A stretch of DNA of 64,000 nucleotides from Sporosarcina sp. (GCF_029257255.1 NZ_JARICI010000015.1:1-64000); one strand, 5' to 3'; positions 1 through 11,107 are shown, counted from the first letter of the stretch. Numbers and translations are program-made. The notes: a model not told the origin generated them from the sequence alone.

Positions 1-1401
1 TGAAATAGTTAAAGCGAATTCAGAAAAAATCTGTCCGATTAATCCGCTGATGAAAATAACCGGTACAAATACAGCAAGAGTCGTCAGCGTGGAAGCGGTA
101 ATTGCTCCCCCTACTTCCTTCGAGCCGTCATTCGCGGCAACTTTCGGCTCTTTGCCCATTGCTAAATGCCGTTCAATATTTTCGATTACGACAATGGCGT
201 TATCGACAAGCATTCCGATTCCGAGCGCCAGTGCGCCGAGCGTCATGATGTTCAGCGAGAAATCCGCAAAATACATCAAGACGAATGTTACGATAACCGA
301 ATAAGGAATTGCTACGCCGATAATAATTGGGCTCTTGATCCCGCGCAGGAATAAGAAAAGCACAAGCATCGCAAACACACCACCGAGAATCAGTGACTGT
401 CCGATATTTCCAATTGCCAGCTTCACATAGTCTCCTTGGTCAAACAGTATATTGGAATCTATGCCGTTGTATGCATCTTTTTCCAATAACTCATCTAGAG
501 ACTTTTTAAATTCTTTCGAAACAGTTGCAGTGTTAGCGCCTGACTCCTGCAGTACCGACATCAAGACAGCCTGCTCATCATTGGCACGTGTTTCTGTCTG
601 CGCTTTCGGTTCAAGCAGCGCTACATCTGCCACATCTGAAACTTTGATTTTTGTTCCTGTTAATGGATTCGCTCCAAGCTGAATGTCGCGTATATCCGAA
701 ATACTTTGTAGAGAGCTGATAATTCTAGTTGTTAATGTACGGCCTTCATTTGTATCAATTGGATCGCCAGGCATCGAGACATTGCTCGCCTGGATCATTT
801 GCACAACATCTGATTGACCAAGACCATGTTCCTTTAATTTATCAGGATCTAAAATCACCTGGACGTCTTCAATAATTTTTCCTGATACGTTGACACTGGC
901 GACTCCGTCGATGCGCCGTAATTCTTTTTCTAAGTCCTCCGCTATGCTTCTAATATCCGCTTTGGCATCATCTGTACGCAGTGATAATTGAATAACCGGG
1001 AATTGAGAAGGGTCGAATTTCATAAAGCGCGGTTTATTTGCACCGTCAGGAACCTGTACCTGATCAATTCGCTGCAAGATATCCATCTGCACGTCATCAA
1101 TTGTAGAGGACCAGTCAAATTGCAGGAATAGTAAATTGGCACCTTCCTGAGACGAAGACTGCATAGATTTCAAACCGGGCGCCGTAGATAAGCTTTCTTC
1201 CAGCGGTTTCGTAATCTTCTCGCTTACTTCTGTCGGAGAGGCACCAGGATAATTGGTGACAACTACTGCGACGGGCGGATTTAAATCCGGTATGAGTGTC
1301 ATCGGAATCTTGAAGAACGAGACAGCTCCTAATATGATGACCAAGAACATCGTGACCAGTGTAAATACAGGGCGTTTTACCGAAAAGCTGCTTATCTTCA
1401 T
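1..1401 (-). CDS. RND-family efflux transporter (AcrB/SwrC-like), partial, C-terminus beyond window start
   Basis: Reverse-strand reading from ATG at 1401: MKISSFSVKRPVFTLVTMFLVIILGAVSFFKIPMTLIPDLNPPVAVVVTNYPGASPTEVSEKITKPLEE, typical RND N-terminus. Confidence 0.9.
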   Translation of the reverse strand, partial: MKISSFSVKRPVFTLVTMFLVIILGAVSFFKIPMTLIPDLNPPVAVVVTNYPGASPTEVSEKITKPLEESLSTAPGLKSMQSSSQEGANLLFLQFDWSSTIDDVQMDILQRIDQVQVPDGANKPRFMKFDPSQFPVIQLSLRTDDAKADIRSIAEDLEKELRRIDGVASVNVSGKIIEDVQVILDPDKLKEHGLGQSDVVQMIQASNVSMPGDPIDTNEGRTLTTRIISSLQSISDIRDIQLGANPLTGTKIKVSDVADVALLEPKAQTETRANDEQAVLMSVLQESGANTATVSKEFKKSLDELLEKDAYNGIDSNILFDQGDYVKLAIGNIGQSLILGGVFAMLVLFLFLRGIKSPIIIGVAIPYSVIVTFVLMYFADFSLNIMTLGALALGIGMLVDNAIVVIENIERHLAMGKEPKVAANDGSKEVGGAITASTLTTLAVFVPVIFISGLIGQIFSEFALTIS

Positions 1402-1547
1402 ACATCTATTCCTCTCTGTCACTATAGAAAAATTTATACCATTCTACCATACCATTTGTCTCAGTTACTTTCATCATGGGGATATCAAAAATTCAAATCA
1501 AATTAACACAATGGAAAAATCTTTTTTCTTTTAGTAAAAATAGCAAA

Positions 1548-1584
1548 CGACCCGGCTGGATAACAATGAATCCAACCGGGTCTG
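1548..1584 (-). terminator. Rho-independent terminator of prfC
   Basis: GACCCGGTTGGAT...ATCCAGCCGGGTC stem followed on the minus strand by a T-rich run. Confidence 0.6.
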
Positions 1585-1596
1585 TACGCAATATAA

Positions 1597-3171
1597 TTAT
1601 AGCTGATTGTACAGCTTAATATCTGGGAATTTATCTTGGAACCAACGCATAGCAAAATCGTTTTCGAAGAGGAATACTTTTTTATCGAAGCGGTCTTTAA
1701 CCAGTAATGCCCGCTGACCAGCCATCGATTCTTTGACTTCTTCTTCATTCTCAATCCAGCGAGCTACTTTCGAACCCATTGTCTCCATTTGTACTTCCAC
1801 ATGATATTCCGCTCTCATACGGTGTTCAAACACTTCAAATTGAAGCTGACCTACAGCTCCTAAAATCACTTCTTCTGTATGGAGTGTCTTATAATACTGA
1901 ATTGCACCTTCCTGAACGAGCTGCAGAATCCCTTTATGGAATTGCTTGGATTTCATAACGTTTTTCGCAGATACCCTAACAAATAATTCGGGCGTAAACT
2001 GCGGCAGCGCTTCGAATTGGAAGTTCGCTTTACCACCGATTACTGTATCGCCGATCTGATAATTTCCTGTATCGTACAGACCGATGATATCACCCGCCAC
2101 TGCTTCATTGACAGTTTCACGATCATCCGCTAAAAACTGTGTCGTTTGAGACAACTTGAAGTTTTTGGACAGTCTCGGCACGGTAACTGACATACCTCTG
2201 TCAAAGTGTCCGGAGACAATACGTACAAACGCAATACGATCACGATGAGCTGGATTCATATTCGCCTGGATCTTAAAGATAAATCCGGTGAATACTTCTG
2301 ATTCCGGCGCTACTTCTTCTCCTTCGCGCGTTTTTCTCGGCTGAGGAGCTGGAGCGAACTGCAGGAAAGTTTCCAGGAATGTCTGAACGCCGAAATTTGT
2401 CAGTGCACTTCCGAAAAATACAGGTGTCAATTCGCCTACTGCTATGCGCTCTTCATCAAAATCATTGCCTGCTTCATTTAGCAGCATAACGTCTTCGAGA
2501 GCCTGTTTATAATAAGAGGTTTCAGTCATCGAGTGCTGAACGGCAAGCTCCCCGTCTTCCGTTATTGGCAGAAATCTTTCCTCTGCTTCCGGACGCGCCA
2601 GCTCGACACGCTGATTAAAACGGTCATAAATACCGAGGAATTCTTTCCCCATACCGATCGGCCAATTCATAGCATAGGACTGGATTCCGAGCACTTCTTC
2701 CAATTCTTCCATCAATTCAAGCGGTTCCTTACCTTGACGGTCCATTTTATTAATGAATGTAAAAATCGGAATTCCGCGCATACGGCAGACTTTAAACAAT
2801 TTAATCGTCTGCGGTTCGATACCTTTTGCAGAATCCACCATCATGACGGCTGCATCCACCGCCATCAGTGTACGGTACGTATCTTCACTGAAGTCTTCGT
2901 GGCCCGGCGTATCTAAAATATTAACGCGCTTTCCGTCATAATCAAATTGCAGGACAGAAGACGTAACCGAAATTCCACGTTGTTTCTCGATTTCCATCCA
3001 GTCAGAAGTCGCATATTTGCCGGACTTCTTTCCTTTTACTGTTCCTGCATCGCGAATGGCACCGCCAAAATATAGAAGTTTTTCTGTAATAGTTGTTTTA
3101 CCGGCATCCGGGTGCGAAATGATCGCAAAGGTGCGCCGTGAATTTATTTCATCTTGAATCTTATTTTCCAT
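1597..3171 (-). CDS. prfC: Peptide chain release factor 3
   Basis: [49 protein letters not shown]; translational GTPase motifs; internal ATG at 3171 preferred. Confidence 0.95.
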   Translation of the reverse strand: MENKIQDEINSRRTFAIISHPDAGKTTITEKLLYFGGAIRDAGTVKGKKSGKYATSDWMEIEKQRGISVTSSVLQFDYDGKRVNILDTPGHEDFSEDTYRTLMAVDAAVMMVDSAKGIEPQTIKLFKVCRMRGIPIFTFINKMDRQGKEPLELMEELEEVLGIQSYAMNWPIGMGKEFLGIYDRFNQRVELARPEAEERFLPITEDGELAVQHSMTETSYYKQALEDVMLLNEAGNDFDEERIAVGELTPVFFGSALTNFGVQTFLETFLQFAPAPQPRKTREGEEVAPESEVFTGFIFKIQANMNPAHRDRIAFVRIVSGHFDRGMSVTVPRLSKNFKLSQTTQFLADDRETVNEAVAGDIIGLYDTGNYQIGDTVIGGKANFQFEALPQFTPELFVRVSAKNVMKSKQFHKGILQLVQEGAIQYYKTLHTEEVILGAVGQLQFEVFEHRMRAEYHVEVQMETMGSKVARWIENEEEVKESMAGQRALLVKDRFDKKVFLFENDFAMRWFQDKFPDIKLYNQL

Positions 3172-3274
3172 CGTGGGAACTCTCCTTTTGTTTACGTTTT
3201 CTATCATAGAGAGTATACAGCGGCAAATCAATGTTTTTTCATTGTTTTGCAGAAAAAATCCATACACTCTTCTC

Positions 3275-4765
3275 TTATGAATTAACGGAAGTTCCGCCGA
3301 ATTTTTTACGCGCTTCATCCAGAGCGATCTCTGCATCGGAATGAGGATATTTCGTGTGGCCTATAATCTGATAGTTCTCATGGCCTTTTCCCGCGAAAAT
3401 AATGATATCCCCTTCATTTGCCATCTCAATTGTATGACGTACTGCTTCTTCCCTGTCACCGATGCATGCATATTGGTCATGTGGCATACTCGCACTTAAT
3501 TCGGAAACGATCGATTCATACGGTTCGTCTCGCGGATCATCTGTTGTAAAGACTACATAATCAGCCGCAGCAGCTTTTTCTCCCATTACAGGACGCTTCA
3601 GACGGTCCCGGTTTCCGCCTGTGCCAATCAAAAACAGCAGCCGTTTGCCATCTTTTTTCAACGGTTCAACAGTGGCAATCGCTTTTTCAATGGCATCAGG
3701 TGAATGAGCATAATCAATAAAGATCGTCAGCGGTAAAGATGTTTCGACTTTCTCTAAACGTCCCTTGACCGTCGAGATATTCGCAAGCAACGGCAAAATC
3801 TCTTCAACTGTCATTCCTTTTGCATAAAGAGCTGCCACAGCTGCCAACGCGTTATAAACATTAAACTCGCCAATTAACGGCATCGTCACAGGATATGTAC
3901 CATCCGGTGCAAGTAACACGAACTTTGTACGGTCAGGGAACATTTCAATAGAAGTCGCCTGAAATGCGGCCTTGACTCGAATTCCATACGTCAATACAGG
4001 ATAAGACGTTACTTCCGTCATTTTGCTGCTCCACGGATCATCTGCATTGACAATAGCATACTTCTGCTGATCAAGCTGCTGACCGAGATGCGCGAATAGC
4101 AGTGCTTTTGCGGCACTGTAATTCTCCATAGTTTTATGATAATCCAAATGATCATGGGTTAAGTTTGTAAAAATCGCAATATCGAATTCCGTTCCCGCTA
4201 GTCTTCCTTCAATTAAACCATGAGAAGACACTTCCATCGTCATTGACTGACAGCCTTCATTTGCAGCCTGAGAAATCATTTGCTGTGTCGTTAAAACGTC
4301 AGTTGTCGTATTTTCCGTTTCATACAAAATATCATTTAACTTAAAACCAATTGTGCCGGACACCGCGGTTTTCTCTCCAGTCTGCCGCAGCATATCATGA
4401 ATGATGTTGCCGACACTGGTCTTACCGTTCGTGCCAGTCACCCCGATCATTTTCATTCGTTTCGAAGGATAACCGTAAAACTTGGACGCAAGAAGCTGAA
4501 TTGCTTTTAAAGAATCTTCTACATAGACAACCGCTGTCCGCTCCTCATCTACAGTAATCGGTTCAGAAGCGATAATCAGGCGCGCCCCGCTCAATAACGC
4601 ATTATTGACGAATTGGTGACCGTTCACAGTATATCCTTTTAAGCAGACAAACGCCCCCCCGTCTTGTACCGCGCGAGAGTCAACCGCCAAGTCAGTCACG
4701 GTTTCCGGGACGGTCCCTATAATCGTTTTGACAGGCAGGACAGATAAAAGTTCATTCGTATTCAT
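3275..4765 (-). CDS. murE: UDP-N-acetylmuramoyl-L-alanyl-D-glutamate--diamino acid ligase (MurE)
   Basis: Mur ligase motif [10 protein letters not shown]; substrate motif reads TTDDPRDEP; adjacent to prfC. Confidence 0.9.
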   Translation of the reverse strand: MNTNELLSVLPVKTIIGTVPETVTDLAVDSRAVQDGGAFVCLKGYTVNGHQFVNNALLSGARLIIASEPITVDEERTAVVYVEDSLKAIQLLASKFYGYPSKRMKMIGVTGTNGKTSVGNIIHDMLRQTGEKTAVSGTIGFKLNDILYETENTTTDVLTTQQMISQAANEGCQSMTMEVSSHGLIEGRLAGTEFDIAIFTNLTHDHLDYHKTMENYSAAKALLFAHLGQQLDQQKYAIVNADDPWSSKMTEVTSYPVLTYGIRVKAAFQATSIEMFPDRTKFVLLAPDGTYPVTMPLIGEFNVYNALAAVAALYAKGMTVEEILPLLANISTVKGRLEKVETSLPLTIFIDYAHSPDAIEKAIATVEPLKKDGKRLLFLIGTGGNRDRLKRPVMGEKAAAADYVVFTTDDPRDEPYESIVSELSASMPHDQYACIGDREEAVRHTIEMANEGDIIIFAGKGHENYQIIGHTKYPHSDAEIALDEARKKFGGTSVNS

Positions 4766-4938
4766 ATAGTTTCCTCCAATAGAACATTAGATAAAATTGA
4801 TAATTATAAAAAATAAATGTATTTTAGCTTCAAATGAAGTAAAATATATATAACAAATTTCTATCATCTTTGCTGATTACATTCAAAAAGTTCCCCTTAG
4901 ATGAATTATTTGAATTTTATTAAGGGAGGTATATTACA

Positions 4939-6012
4939 TTGCTTGGACAGCATTTCAACGAACCCCGTTACTATAACTATTTTGACCTTTTTTTCAAACA
5001 ATCACAAGATGCTATTTCTGTTTTTGATTTGGAAAACAGAGTGATTACAGGAAATCCAGCTTTTGAGAAGCTGTACGGTTGGTCATTAGAGGAATGCGTA
5101 GGTGAAAAAATCCAGTTTTATCCTGACTCTGAAATAGAGAAAGTTGAGCAACGATGCGAATTATTAAAGCAAGGCATGTCGTTGGCGAATGAACGAGTTA
5201 CAGAACAGCGTAAGGACGGAAGTATTTTTCAGGCAGAAATTAGCATGACACCTATTTTTAATGACCAGGATGAAGTGATGGCATTTTCCTACGTCACACG
5301 AGATATCACATCTCGCCTTCAGCTCGAGCAGAATAAATTAGAAATCGAACGACTTCAGACAATGAGTATGATTGCAGCTGTAGTGGCACATGAAGTTCGC
5401 AATCCAATGACAGCGATTACCGGTTTCATTCAAATGATGAATCAAGACTCAACAAACCCCTACACTTCTTTCACTCAAGTTATGGAAATGGAAATCAAGC
5501 GGGTCAACCAAATAGTTTCTGATTTTTTAATCCTGTCAAAACCGACCCTTCACAATCCTTCGTACTTTTCAATAACTGATACGCTCAAAACCGCTATCGA
5601 AGAATTTCAAGAAGACTTTGAACTACGAAATATCGTACTCTCTTCGACGTTCCCTGAACAAGAATTAACGTTTTATGGCAATCAATCCTCATTGAAGCAA
5701 GTTCTCTATAATGTCTTAACCAATAGCTATGATGCCATTGAGCAGAATGGAAGTATTTGTCTTTCCCTAAATTTACGTGAGGATACTTTTTCAATACGTA
5801 TCCAAGACGACGGCGAAGGAATGGATAATGATACGCTAGAAAAACTTTACATGCCGTTTTTTTCCACAAAAGCAGAAGGTACTGGACTCGGCATGATCAT
5901 TTCTAAAAAAATTATTGTTGACCATAAAGGCACTCTGGAAGTTGACAGTCTCCAGAGTGTAGGAACCACAGTCACTATTACGCTGCCGTTAACGGATAAC
6001 CCGCTTCACTAA
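4939..6012 (+). CDS. PAS-domain sensor histidine kinase, orphan, sporulation KinA/KinE-like
   Basis: PAS domain, HisKA box AAVVAHEVRNPMTAITGFIQMM, HATPase DDGEGM and GTGLGMIISKKI; no response regulator adjacent; TTG start. Confidence 0.85.
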   Translation: MLGQHFNEPRYYNYFDLFFKQSQDAISVFDLENRVITGNPAFEKLYGWSLEECVGEKIQFYPDSEIEKVEQRCELLKQGMSLANERVTEQRKDGSIFQAEISMTPIFNDQDEVMAFSYVTRDITSRLQLEQNKLEIERLQTMSMIAAVVAHEVRNPMTAITGFIQMMNQDSTNPYTSFTQVMEMEIKRVNQIVSDFLILSKPTLHNPSYFSITDTLKTAIEEFQEDFELRNIVLSSTFPEQELTFYGNQSSLKQVLYNVLTNSYDAIEQNGSICLSLNLREDTFSIRIQDDGEGMDNDTLEKLYMPFFSTKAEGTGLGMIISKKIIVDHKGTLEVDSLQSVGTTVTITLPLTDNPLH

Positions 6013-7395
6013 AGGCAGTTTCCCTTTATACGGCGGATAGCCGATCGGCAAAGTAACGGAAGTACTTTTCTTCATCATAGATTTCGAATGAGTAAACGTA
6101 TCGAAACTTGCTTTACCGTGGTATTGATTCATACCCGACGGCCCGACACCTCCAAACGGCAAATGAATATTGCCAACATGCGATATCGTATCGTTAATAC
6201 ACCCTCCGCCAAACGGCAGTGCCTCGATGAAATGATCGGCGGCATTGTCGTTTTCTGTGAAGAAATAGGCAGCGAGCGGCTTCGGTTGCATGCCGATCTG
6301 GTGAATTGCTACACCGAGATCATCGTAAGCCAGAAGTGGAAGAATTGGTCCAAAGATTTCTTCCTGCATACTCGCCCTATTCCAATCGGGTATACCTAAG
6401 ATTGTTGGCTCGATATATAAATCTTCTGCATCTGTGCGCCCGCCTTCTATAATATAGGACTGATCTTCTTCCAAGATGTTCGCCAGGCGCTGAAAATGGC
6501 GTTCATTGACGATCCGTCCATAGTCTACGCTCTTTTGTGCGTTTTTACCGTAAAATCGTTTGATCGCTTTCTTCATTTCCTCCAGTAGCTGATTGTAGAT
6601 AGAAGCATCAGCCAGAACATAGTCCGGTGCAACACATGTCTGTCCGTTATTCAAGAATTTTCCCCAGACAATTTTTTCTGCCGCTTTCTTTATATCAGCG
6701 GTATGATCGACGACTGCCGGGCTCTTCCCACCTAATTCAAGCGTCAGAGGTGTCAGACGCTCCGCACAAGCCTTCATAACGATTTTGCCGACATTCGCAC
6801 TGCCGGTAAAAAACACATAGTCAAACGGCGCTTGCAGCAATAGCTGTGTTTCTTCTTTTCTGCCCTGCACAAGATGAATATAGTCAGAAGGGAAGATGTC
6901 TGCAATCATTTTTTCAACTGCATCCGCCGTGTGCGGTGTATCTTCAGACGGTTTCAACACTGTACAGTTGCCTGCTGCAATCGAGCCAACCAGCGGATCA
7001 ATCAGCAGTTGAAATGGATAATTGAACGGCGCGATCACCAGTACACTCCCGTAAGGCTCCTTGACAACAAAACTCGTCGCTGGCTGCAAATGAATCGGCG
7101 TTTTCGCTTTTTCAGGCGCCATCCATTCTTCCAATTGATTCATAGTATGGGTAATACTCGATAAAACAAACCCGATTTCTGTTACATATGCCTCAAATGA
7201 AGGCTTACGCAAGTCTTTATGCAACGCCTCCATCAGCTTCTTTTCATTACGCTGAATCGCATTGTATAAATTTTGCAGCATCATTTTTCGAAAAGATATA
7301 CTGCGTGTCACACCGGAAACATAATACGTCTTCTGTTTGCTCATGATGATATCCAAGTCGTTTTTCGTCATGCTCACATCATTCACGCTCCTCAT
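5989..7395 (-). CDS. Aldehyde dehydrogenase family protein
   Basis: LELGGKSPAVV and NNGQTCVAPDY motifs; RBS before ATG at 7395. Confidence 0.9.
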   Translation of the reverse strand: MRSVNDVSMTKNDLDIIMSKQKTYYVSGVTRSISFRKMMLQNLYNAIQRNEKKLMEALHKDLRKPSFEAYVTEIGFVLSSITHTMNQLEEWMAPEKAKTPIHLQPATSFVVKEPYGSVLVIAPFNYPFQLLIDPLVGSIAAGNCTVLKPSEDTPHTADAVEKMIADIFPSDYIHLVQGRKEETQLLLQAPFDYVFFTGSANVGKIVMKACAERLTPLTLELGGKSPAVVDHTADIKKAAEKIVWGKFLNNGQTCVAPDYVLADASIYNQLLEEMKKAIKRFYGKNAQKSVDYGRIVNERHFQRLANILEEDQSYIIEGGRTDAEDLYIEPTILGIPDWNRASMQEEIFGPILPLLAYDDLGVAIHQIGMQPKPLAAYFFTENDNAADHFIEALPFGGGCINDTISHVGNIHLPFGGVGPSGMNQYHGKASFDTFTHSKSMMKKSTSVTLPIGYPPYKGKLPLVKRVIR

Positions 7396-7433
7396 TTTCG
7401 TACTTCCTTCCATTCTACCATGTTGCCCAAAAG

Positions 7434-7467
7434 AAAAAACTCCGAACGATTTAAATCGTCCGGAGTA
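7434..7467 (-). terminator. Terminator of the cadA-like gene
   Basis: ACTCCGGACGATTTAAATCGTTCGGAGT followed by TTTTTTC on the minus strand. Confidence 0.8.
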
Positions 7468-7472
7468 CTTAC

Positions 7473-9578
7473 TTATATTCTGCTTCTCATGAGGCGTAAA
7501 GAGTTCAGTACAACGATCACCGTCGCGCCCATATCAGCCATTACCGCCATCCACAATGTCAGCCACCCCGGAATAATCAGCAATAAAGCAATTACTTTTA
7601 AGCCTAGCGCAATCGAGATATTCTGCAAAATGACTTGCTTCGTACGCTTGCTGAGCCCGATCGTGTACGGCAATTTTTCCAGATCATCCGCCATCAATGC
7701 AATATCTGCCGTCTCGAGCGCTGTATCCGTTCCCGCGCCACCCATGGCGATGCCGATATTCGCACTAGCCAAAGCAGGTGCATCATTGACTCCATCACCC
7801 ACCATAGCTACTTTGCCGTATTGTCCCAGCGATTTTATCATGGCTACTTTTTCTTCCGGCATCAGTTCCGCTTGCACTTCAGAAAGTCCTAACTGTTTAC
7901 CGATTGCTGACGCAGTAGACTGATTATCCCCTGTCAGCATGACGGTTTTTTCAATGCCAATATGATGCAGTTTCTCAATGATTGACAGACTGCTTTTACG
8001 GACCTGATCAGCCACTGCAATCATGCCGTCAAGACCTTGTTCTGACCAGATCAACATGACCGTCTTGCCTTGCTGCTGCAACTCAAGTATCCGCTGTTCA
8101 TATGCCGAATCCAATTCATTCATTTCTCTGTAAAGATTCGGACTGCCGACATACACTAACCTGCCGTCAAGAACTGCTTTCGCGCCTTTGCCCGTAATCG
8201 ACTGAAAGTTTTCTGCTTTCGTCAAGCGGTTTGGCAATTTTTCAGCTGCTCGCATGATGGATGTTGCGAGCGGATGCTGTGAAAACTTTTCAATAGCAGC
8301 TGCCTGCAACAGCAGTTCTTCTTCCGTCAATGAAGAAACAGAAATTGTATCCGTCACTTCTGGACGTCCTTCAGTCAAAGTACCCGTTTTATCGAATGCC
8401 ACTACTTTGATCTGTCCCGTTTCCTCTAGATGAATACCACCTTTAATTAGCACACCATTACGCGCTGCATTTCCTATCGCTGTAACAATTGCAATGGGTG
8501 TCGAGATGACCAGCGCACACGGACAGCCGACTACGAGCACGACAAGGCCTTTATAGAACCATTCGCTCCATAAACCGCCCATCATTAGCGGCGGAATGAT
8601 CATGATTAATAATGAGATCACAAGAATTGCAGGGGTATAGTATTTCGCAAATCGATCGACAAACAGCTGCGTAGGTGCTTTTTCTGCCTGCGCCTCTTCG
8701 ACCAAATGAATGATTTTTGCTATCGTCGTATCTTCCGCGAGCTTCGTCACACGCACTTGCAGCGAGCCTTCTTCATTCAGCGTACCTGCGAATACTTCGT
8801 CACCAATCACTTTGTGCACCGGTACTGATTCACCGGTGATTGCAGCCTGGTTAACAGAAGAATCCCCCTGAATCACTTCACCGTCCATCGCAATCTTCTG
8901 GCCCGGTTTGATGAGAATCACATCATTGATTTGAAGAGTTTCTACTTCGACTTCAAATTCATTGCCGTTTCGCAACACCATAGCTGTTGAAGGAGCAATT
9001 TCAATGAGTGAGCTAATGGAATTTCTCGCTTTATCGATTGAATAGCTTTCAAGCGCCTCACTGACAGAAAACAGGAATACCACGACTGCACCTTCTGCCC
9101 AGTCTCCAATTAAAGCTGCACCAATGACCGCAATCGTCATCAATGTAGACATATCAAACTCTAATTTGGTGAGATTCAACAATCCTTCTTTTAAGAGACT
9201 GTAGCCGCCGATTAAAATGGCCAGAGCGAAAAGCCCAATTGATAGCCACGTATTCCCGCCATTAACTGAAGAAACTGCGTACCCTGCCAATAACAAAACA
9301 AGCGCCGCGATCGTCGTCTGATTTTCTCGTTTTTGCCAAAACGGTACATGCTGTTTGATGATTCGCTGCTTTTCAGGGAATACTTTAATACCGTCAAACG
9401 CGCCGGCTTCTTCTAACTGCAAAATTGAAGCATCACCGGCGACAGTCAGCTTGGATGCCCCAAAGTTCAGTTGCACATCTTCTACCGAATCGATCTGCCG
9501 AATATTCTTTTCAAACTTCGCCGCACAACTCGTGCATGATAAATTTTGCAGACGATAGACATTTTTCTCGGTAGCCAT
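7473..9578 (-). CDS. cadA: Cd/Zn/Pb-type P1B ATPase (CadA/ZntA family)
   Basis: N-terminal CTSC heavy-metal domain, CPC motif (VGCPCALVIS), DKTGTLTEG phosphorylation site. Confidence 0.88.
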   Translation of the reverse strand: MATEKNVYRLQNLSCTSCAAKFEKNIRQIDSVEDVQLNFGASKLTVAGDASILQLEEAGAFDGIKVFPEKQRIIKQHVPFWQKRENQTTIAALVLLLAGYAVSSVNGGNTWLSIGLFALAILIGGYSLLKEGLLNLTKLEFDMSTLMTIAVIGAALIGDWAEGAVVVFLFSVSEALESYSIDKARNSISSLIEIAPSTAMVLRNGNEFEVEVETLQINDVILIKPGQKIAMDGEVIQGDSSVNQAAITGESVPVHKVIGDEVFAGTLNEEGSLQVRVTKLAEDTTIAKIIHLVEEAQAEKAPTQLFVDRFAKYYTPAILVISLLIMIIPPLMMGGLWSEWFYKGLVVLVVGCPCALVISTPIAIVTAIGNAARNGVLIKGGIHLEETGQIKVVAFDKTGTLTEGRPEVTDTISVSSLTEEELLLQAAAIEKFSQHPLATSIMRAAEKLPNRLTKAENFQSITGKGAKAVLDGRLVYVGSPNLYREMNELDSAYEQRILELQQQGKTVMLIWSEQGLDGMIAVADQVRKSSLSIIEKLHHIGIEKTVMLTGDNQSTASAIGKQLGLSEVQAELMPEEKVAMIKSLGQYGKVAMVGDGVNDAPALASANIGIAMGGAGTDTALETADIALMADDLEKLPYTIGLSKRTKQVILQNISIALGLKVIALLLIIPGWLTLWMAVMADMGATVIVVLNSLRLMRSRI

Positions 9579-9618
9579 TCAACCAATCCTTTCATCAATG
9601 TAAAGTTATGATTAACAT

Positions 9619-9634
9619 TCAATCATCCGTTTGA
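9619..9634. promoter_or_regulatory. Candidate ArsR/CadC-type operator, distal copy
   Basis: TCAA-N8-TTGA (TCAATCATCCGTTTGA) upstream of the cadA-like gene. Confidence 0.5.
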
Positions 9635-9681
9635 TTGATTACTTTCAGTATATTCAATTCTATTACTTTTGTCAATCAAGT

Positions 9682-9703
9682 CATTCAAATGATAACTTGA
9701 ATG
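9682..9703. promoter_or_regulatory. Candidate ArsR/CadC-type operator, second copy
   Basis: CATTCAAATGATAACTTGAATG, 7-bp inverted repeat; TCAA-N8-TTGA geometry. Confidence 0.55.
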
Positions 9704-9710
9704 TAAATGT

Positions 9711-9756
9711 AAAAAAACAGTTCTATTAAGCAAAAATTGCTAATAGAACTGTTCCA
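9711..9756 (-). terminator. Terminator downstream of the pseudouridine synthase gene
   Basis: AACAGTTCTATTA...TAATAGAACTGTT stem with T run on the minus strand. Confidence 0.85.
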
Positions 9757-9781
9757 TAAAACGCCAGTCAGTCTTATGCTA

Positions 9782-10678
9782 TTATTTCGACCGCGAAATA
9801 AACATCTGTGGTACTTCCGCTTCAAATCGCACCAATTCACCTGTTCGCGGATGCAGAAAGGATAAAGCTGTCGCATGAAGCCCTAAACGACGCAAAGGAT
9901 TGCTCGTTGCACCGTATTTTTTATCTCCGACAACCGGATGACCCAATTCTTCCATATGAACACGGATTTGATTTTTTCGTCCGGTTTCAAGAAGAACCTC
10001 CAGTAATGAACATTCTTTGTTGGCTTGAATCCTTCTATAATGTGTAATTGCATGTTGCCCGCCATTATCAAATTGACTTGAATATACCCTGAATGCGCTG
10101 TTTTCAGTCAGCCAGGAGTTGATTGTGCCCGAAGCAGTTCTTACTTTCCCCTGTACAAGTGCAGTGTACATACGTTCCTTGACAGACTCACTCCATGTAG
10201 ACTGCAAGGCTTGCTGCGTTTTTTCATTCTTGGCGAACATCATTACACCTGATGTGTCTTTGTCCAATCTGTGCACGACAAAGATTCTGTTTTCAGGATG
10301 ACTTCTGCGGACGTAGTCTGTAACTTGCCGATAAGCAGTCATTTCATGTTCTTTTTTATTAGAAGACACAGAAAGCAATCCAGCATCTTTATTGATGACT
10401 ATAATATCTTCATCTTCATGCAAAATGGATACGCCTACTAATTTAGACACGTTAAGAGCTGCTTTGTTACTTTGTATTTCAACCTTCTGTCCCGGCTGCA
10501 ATGAATGATTATGTTGCGTTATCATTACGCCGTCTACCATAACCTGACCACGCGTCAAAACAGATTTAACAGAATTTCGACTGCTTTTTGACATAACTTG
10601 CAATAAAAACGGCAGCAATTCGACCTGTTCTTGAACAGTATATTCCGTTACGTTAGATACTTGTTGCTTTCTTTTCAT
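9782..10678 (-). CDS. RluA/RluD-family pseudouridine synthase with S4 domain
   Basis: FVVHRLDKDTSGVMMFAK motif; S4-like N-terminus; RBS GGAGG before ATG at 10678. Confidence 0.9.
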   Translation of the reverse strand: MKRKQQVSNVTEYTVQEQVELLPFLLQVMSKSSRNSVKSVLTRGQVMVDGVMITQHNHSLQPGQKVEIQSNKAALNVSKLVGVSILHEDEDIIVINKDAGLLSVSSNKKEHEMTAYRQVTDYVRRSHPENRIFVVHRLDKDTSGVMMFAKNEKTQQALQSTWSESVKERMYTALVQGKVRTASGTINSWLTENSAFRVYSSQFDNGGQHAITHYRRIQANKECSLLEVLLETGRKNQIRVHMEELGHPVVGDKKYGATSNPLRRLGLHATALSFLHPRTGELVRFEAEVPQMFISRSK

Positions 10679-10758
10679 AAAACTAACCTCCAACATGAAA
10701 ATAGTTTACATCTTTATTTTAAATTGGGTAATAATATAATTTTCCATTAAAATATAAA

Positions 10759-10798
10759 AAAGAGACCCCTAGGCATCCGGCCTAATAGGATCTCTTAT
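10759..10798 (-). terminator. Terminator downstream of tRNA-Val
   Basis: AGAGATCCTATTAGGC...GCCTAGGGGTCTCTTTTTT on the minus strand. Confidence 0.75.
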
Positions 10799-10845
10799 TG
10801 TTAAAAACCGTGTTCCGACGGTAATTAACTTAGGTTTGGCACCTA

Positions 10846-10918
10846 TGATTCCTACTGGGCTCGAACCAGCGACCTCCACCCTGTCAAGGTGGCGCTCTCC
10901 CAGCTGAGCTAAGGAATC
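10846..10918 (-). tRNA. tRNA-Val (GAC)
   Basis: Minus strand GATTCCTTAGCTCAGCTGGGAGAGCGCCACCTTGACAGGGTGGAGGTCGCTGGTTCGAGCCCAGTAGGAATCA; acceptor GATTCCT/AGGAATC; anticodon loop TTGACAG; CCA not encoded. Confidence 0.95.
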
Positions 10919-11107
10919 GAATTAAACTGCTATGTGCATATTGTGACAAACAAGTCAGCTTGGATAAGCACAAATACTATAATAGCATCATCTTCATTTA
11001 TTGTAAATAGAGAAATTAAAAATCGGCAATTTTCCTGAAGTTAACAGAAGAATCACCGATTTTTATGAATAACTTTTACCTTTGCCAGTTGAAACACTCC
11101 TTTATCC

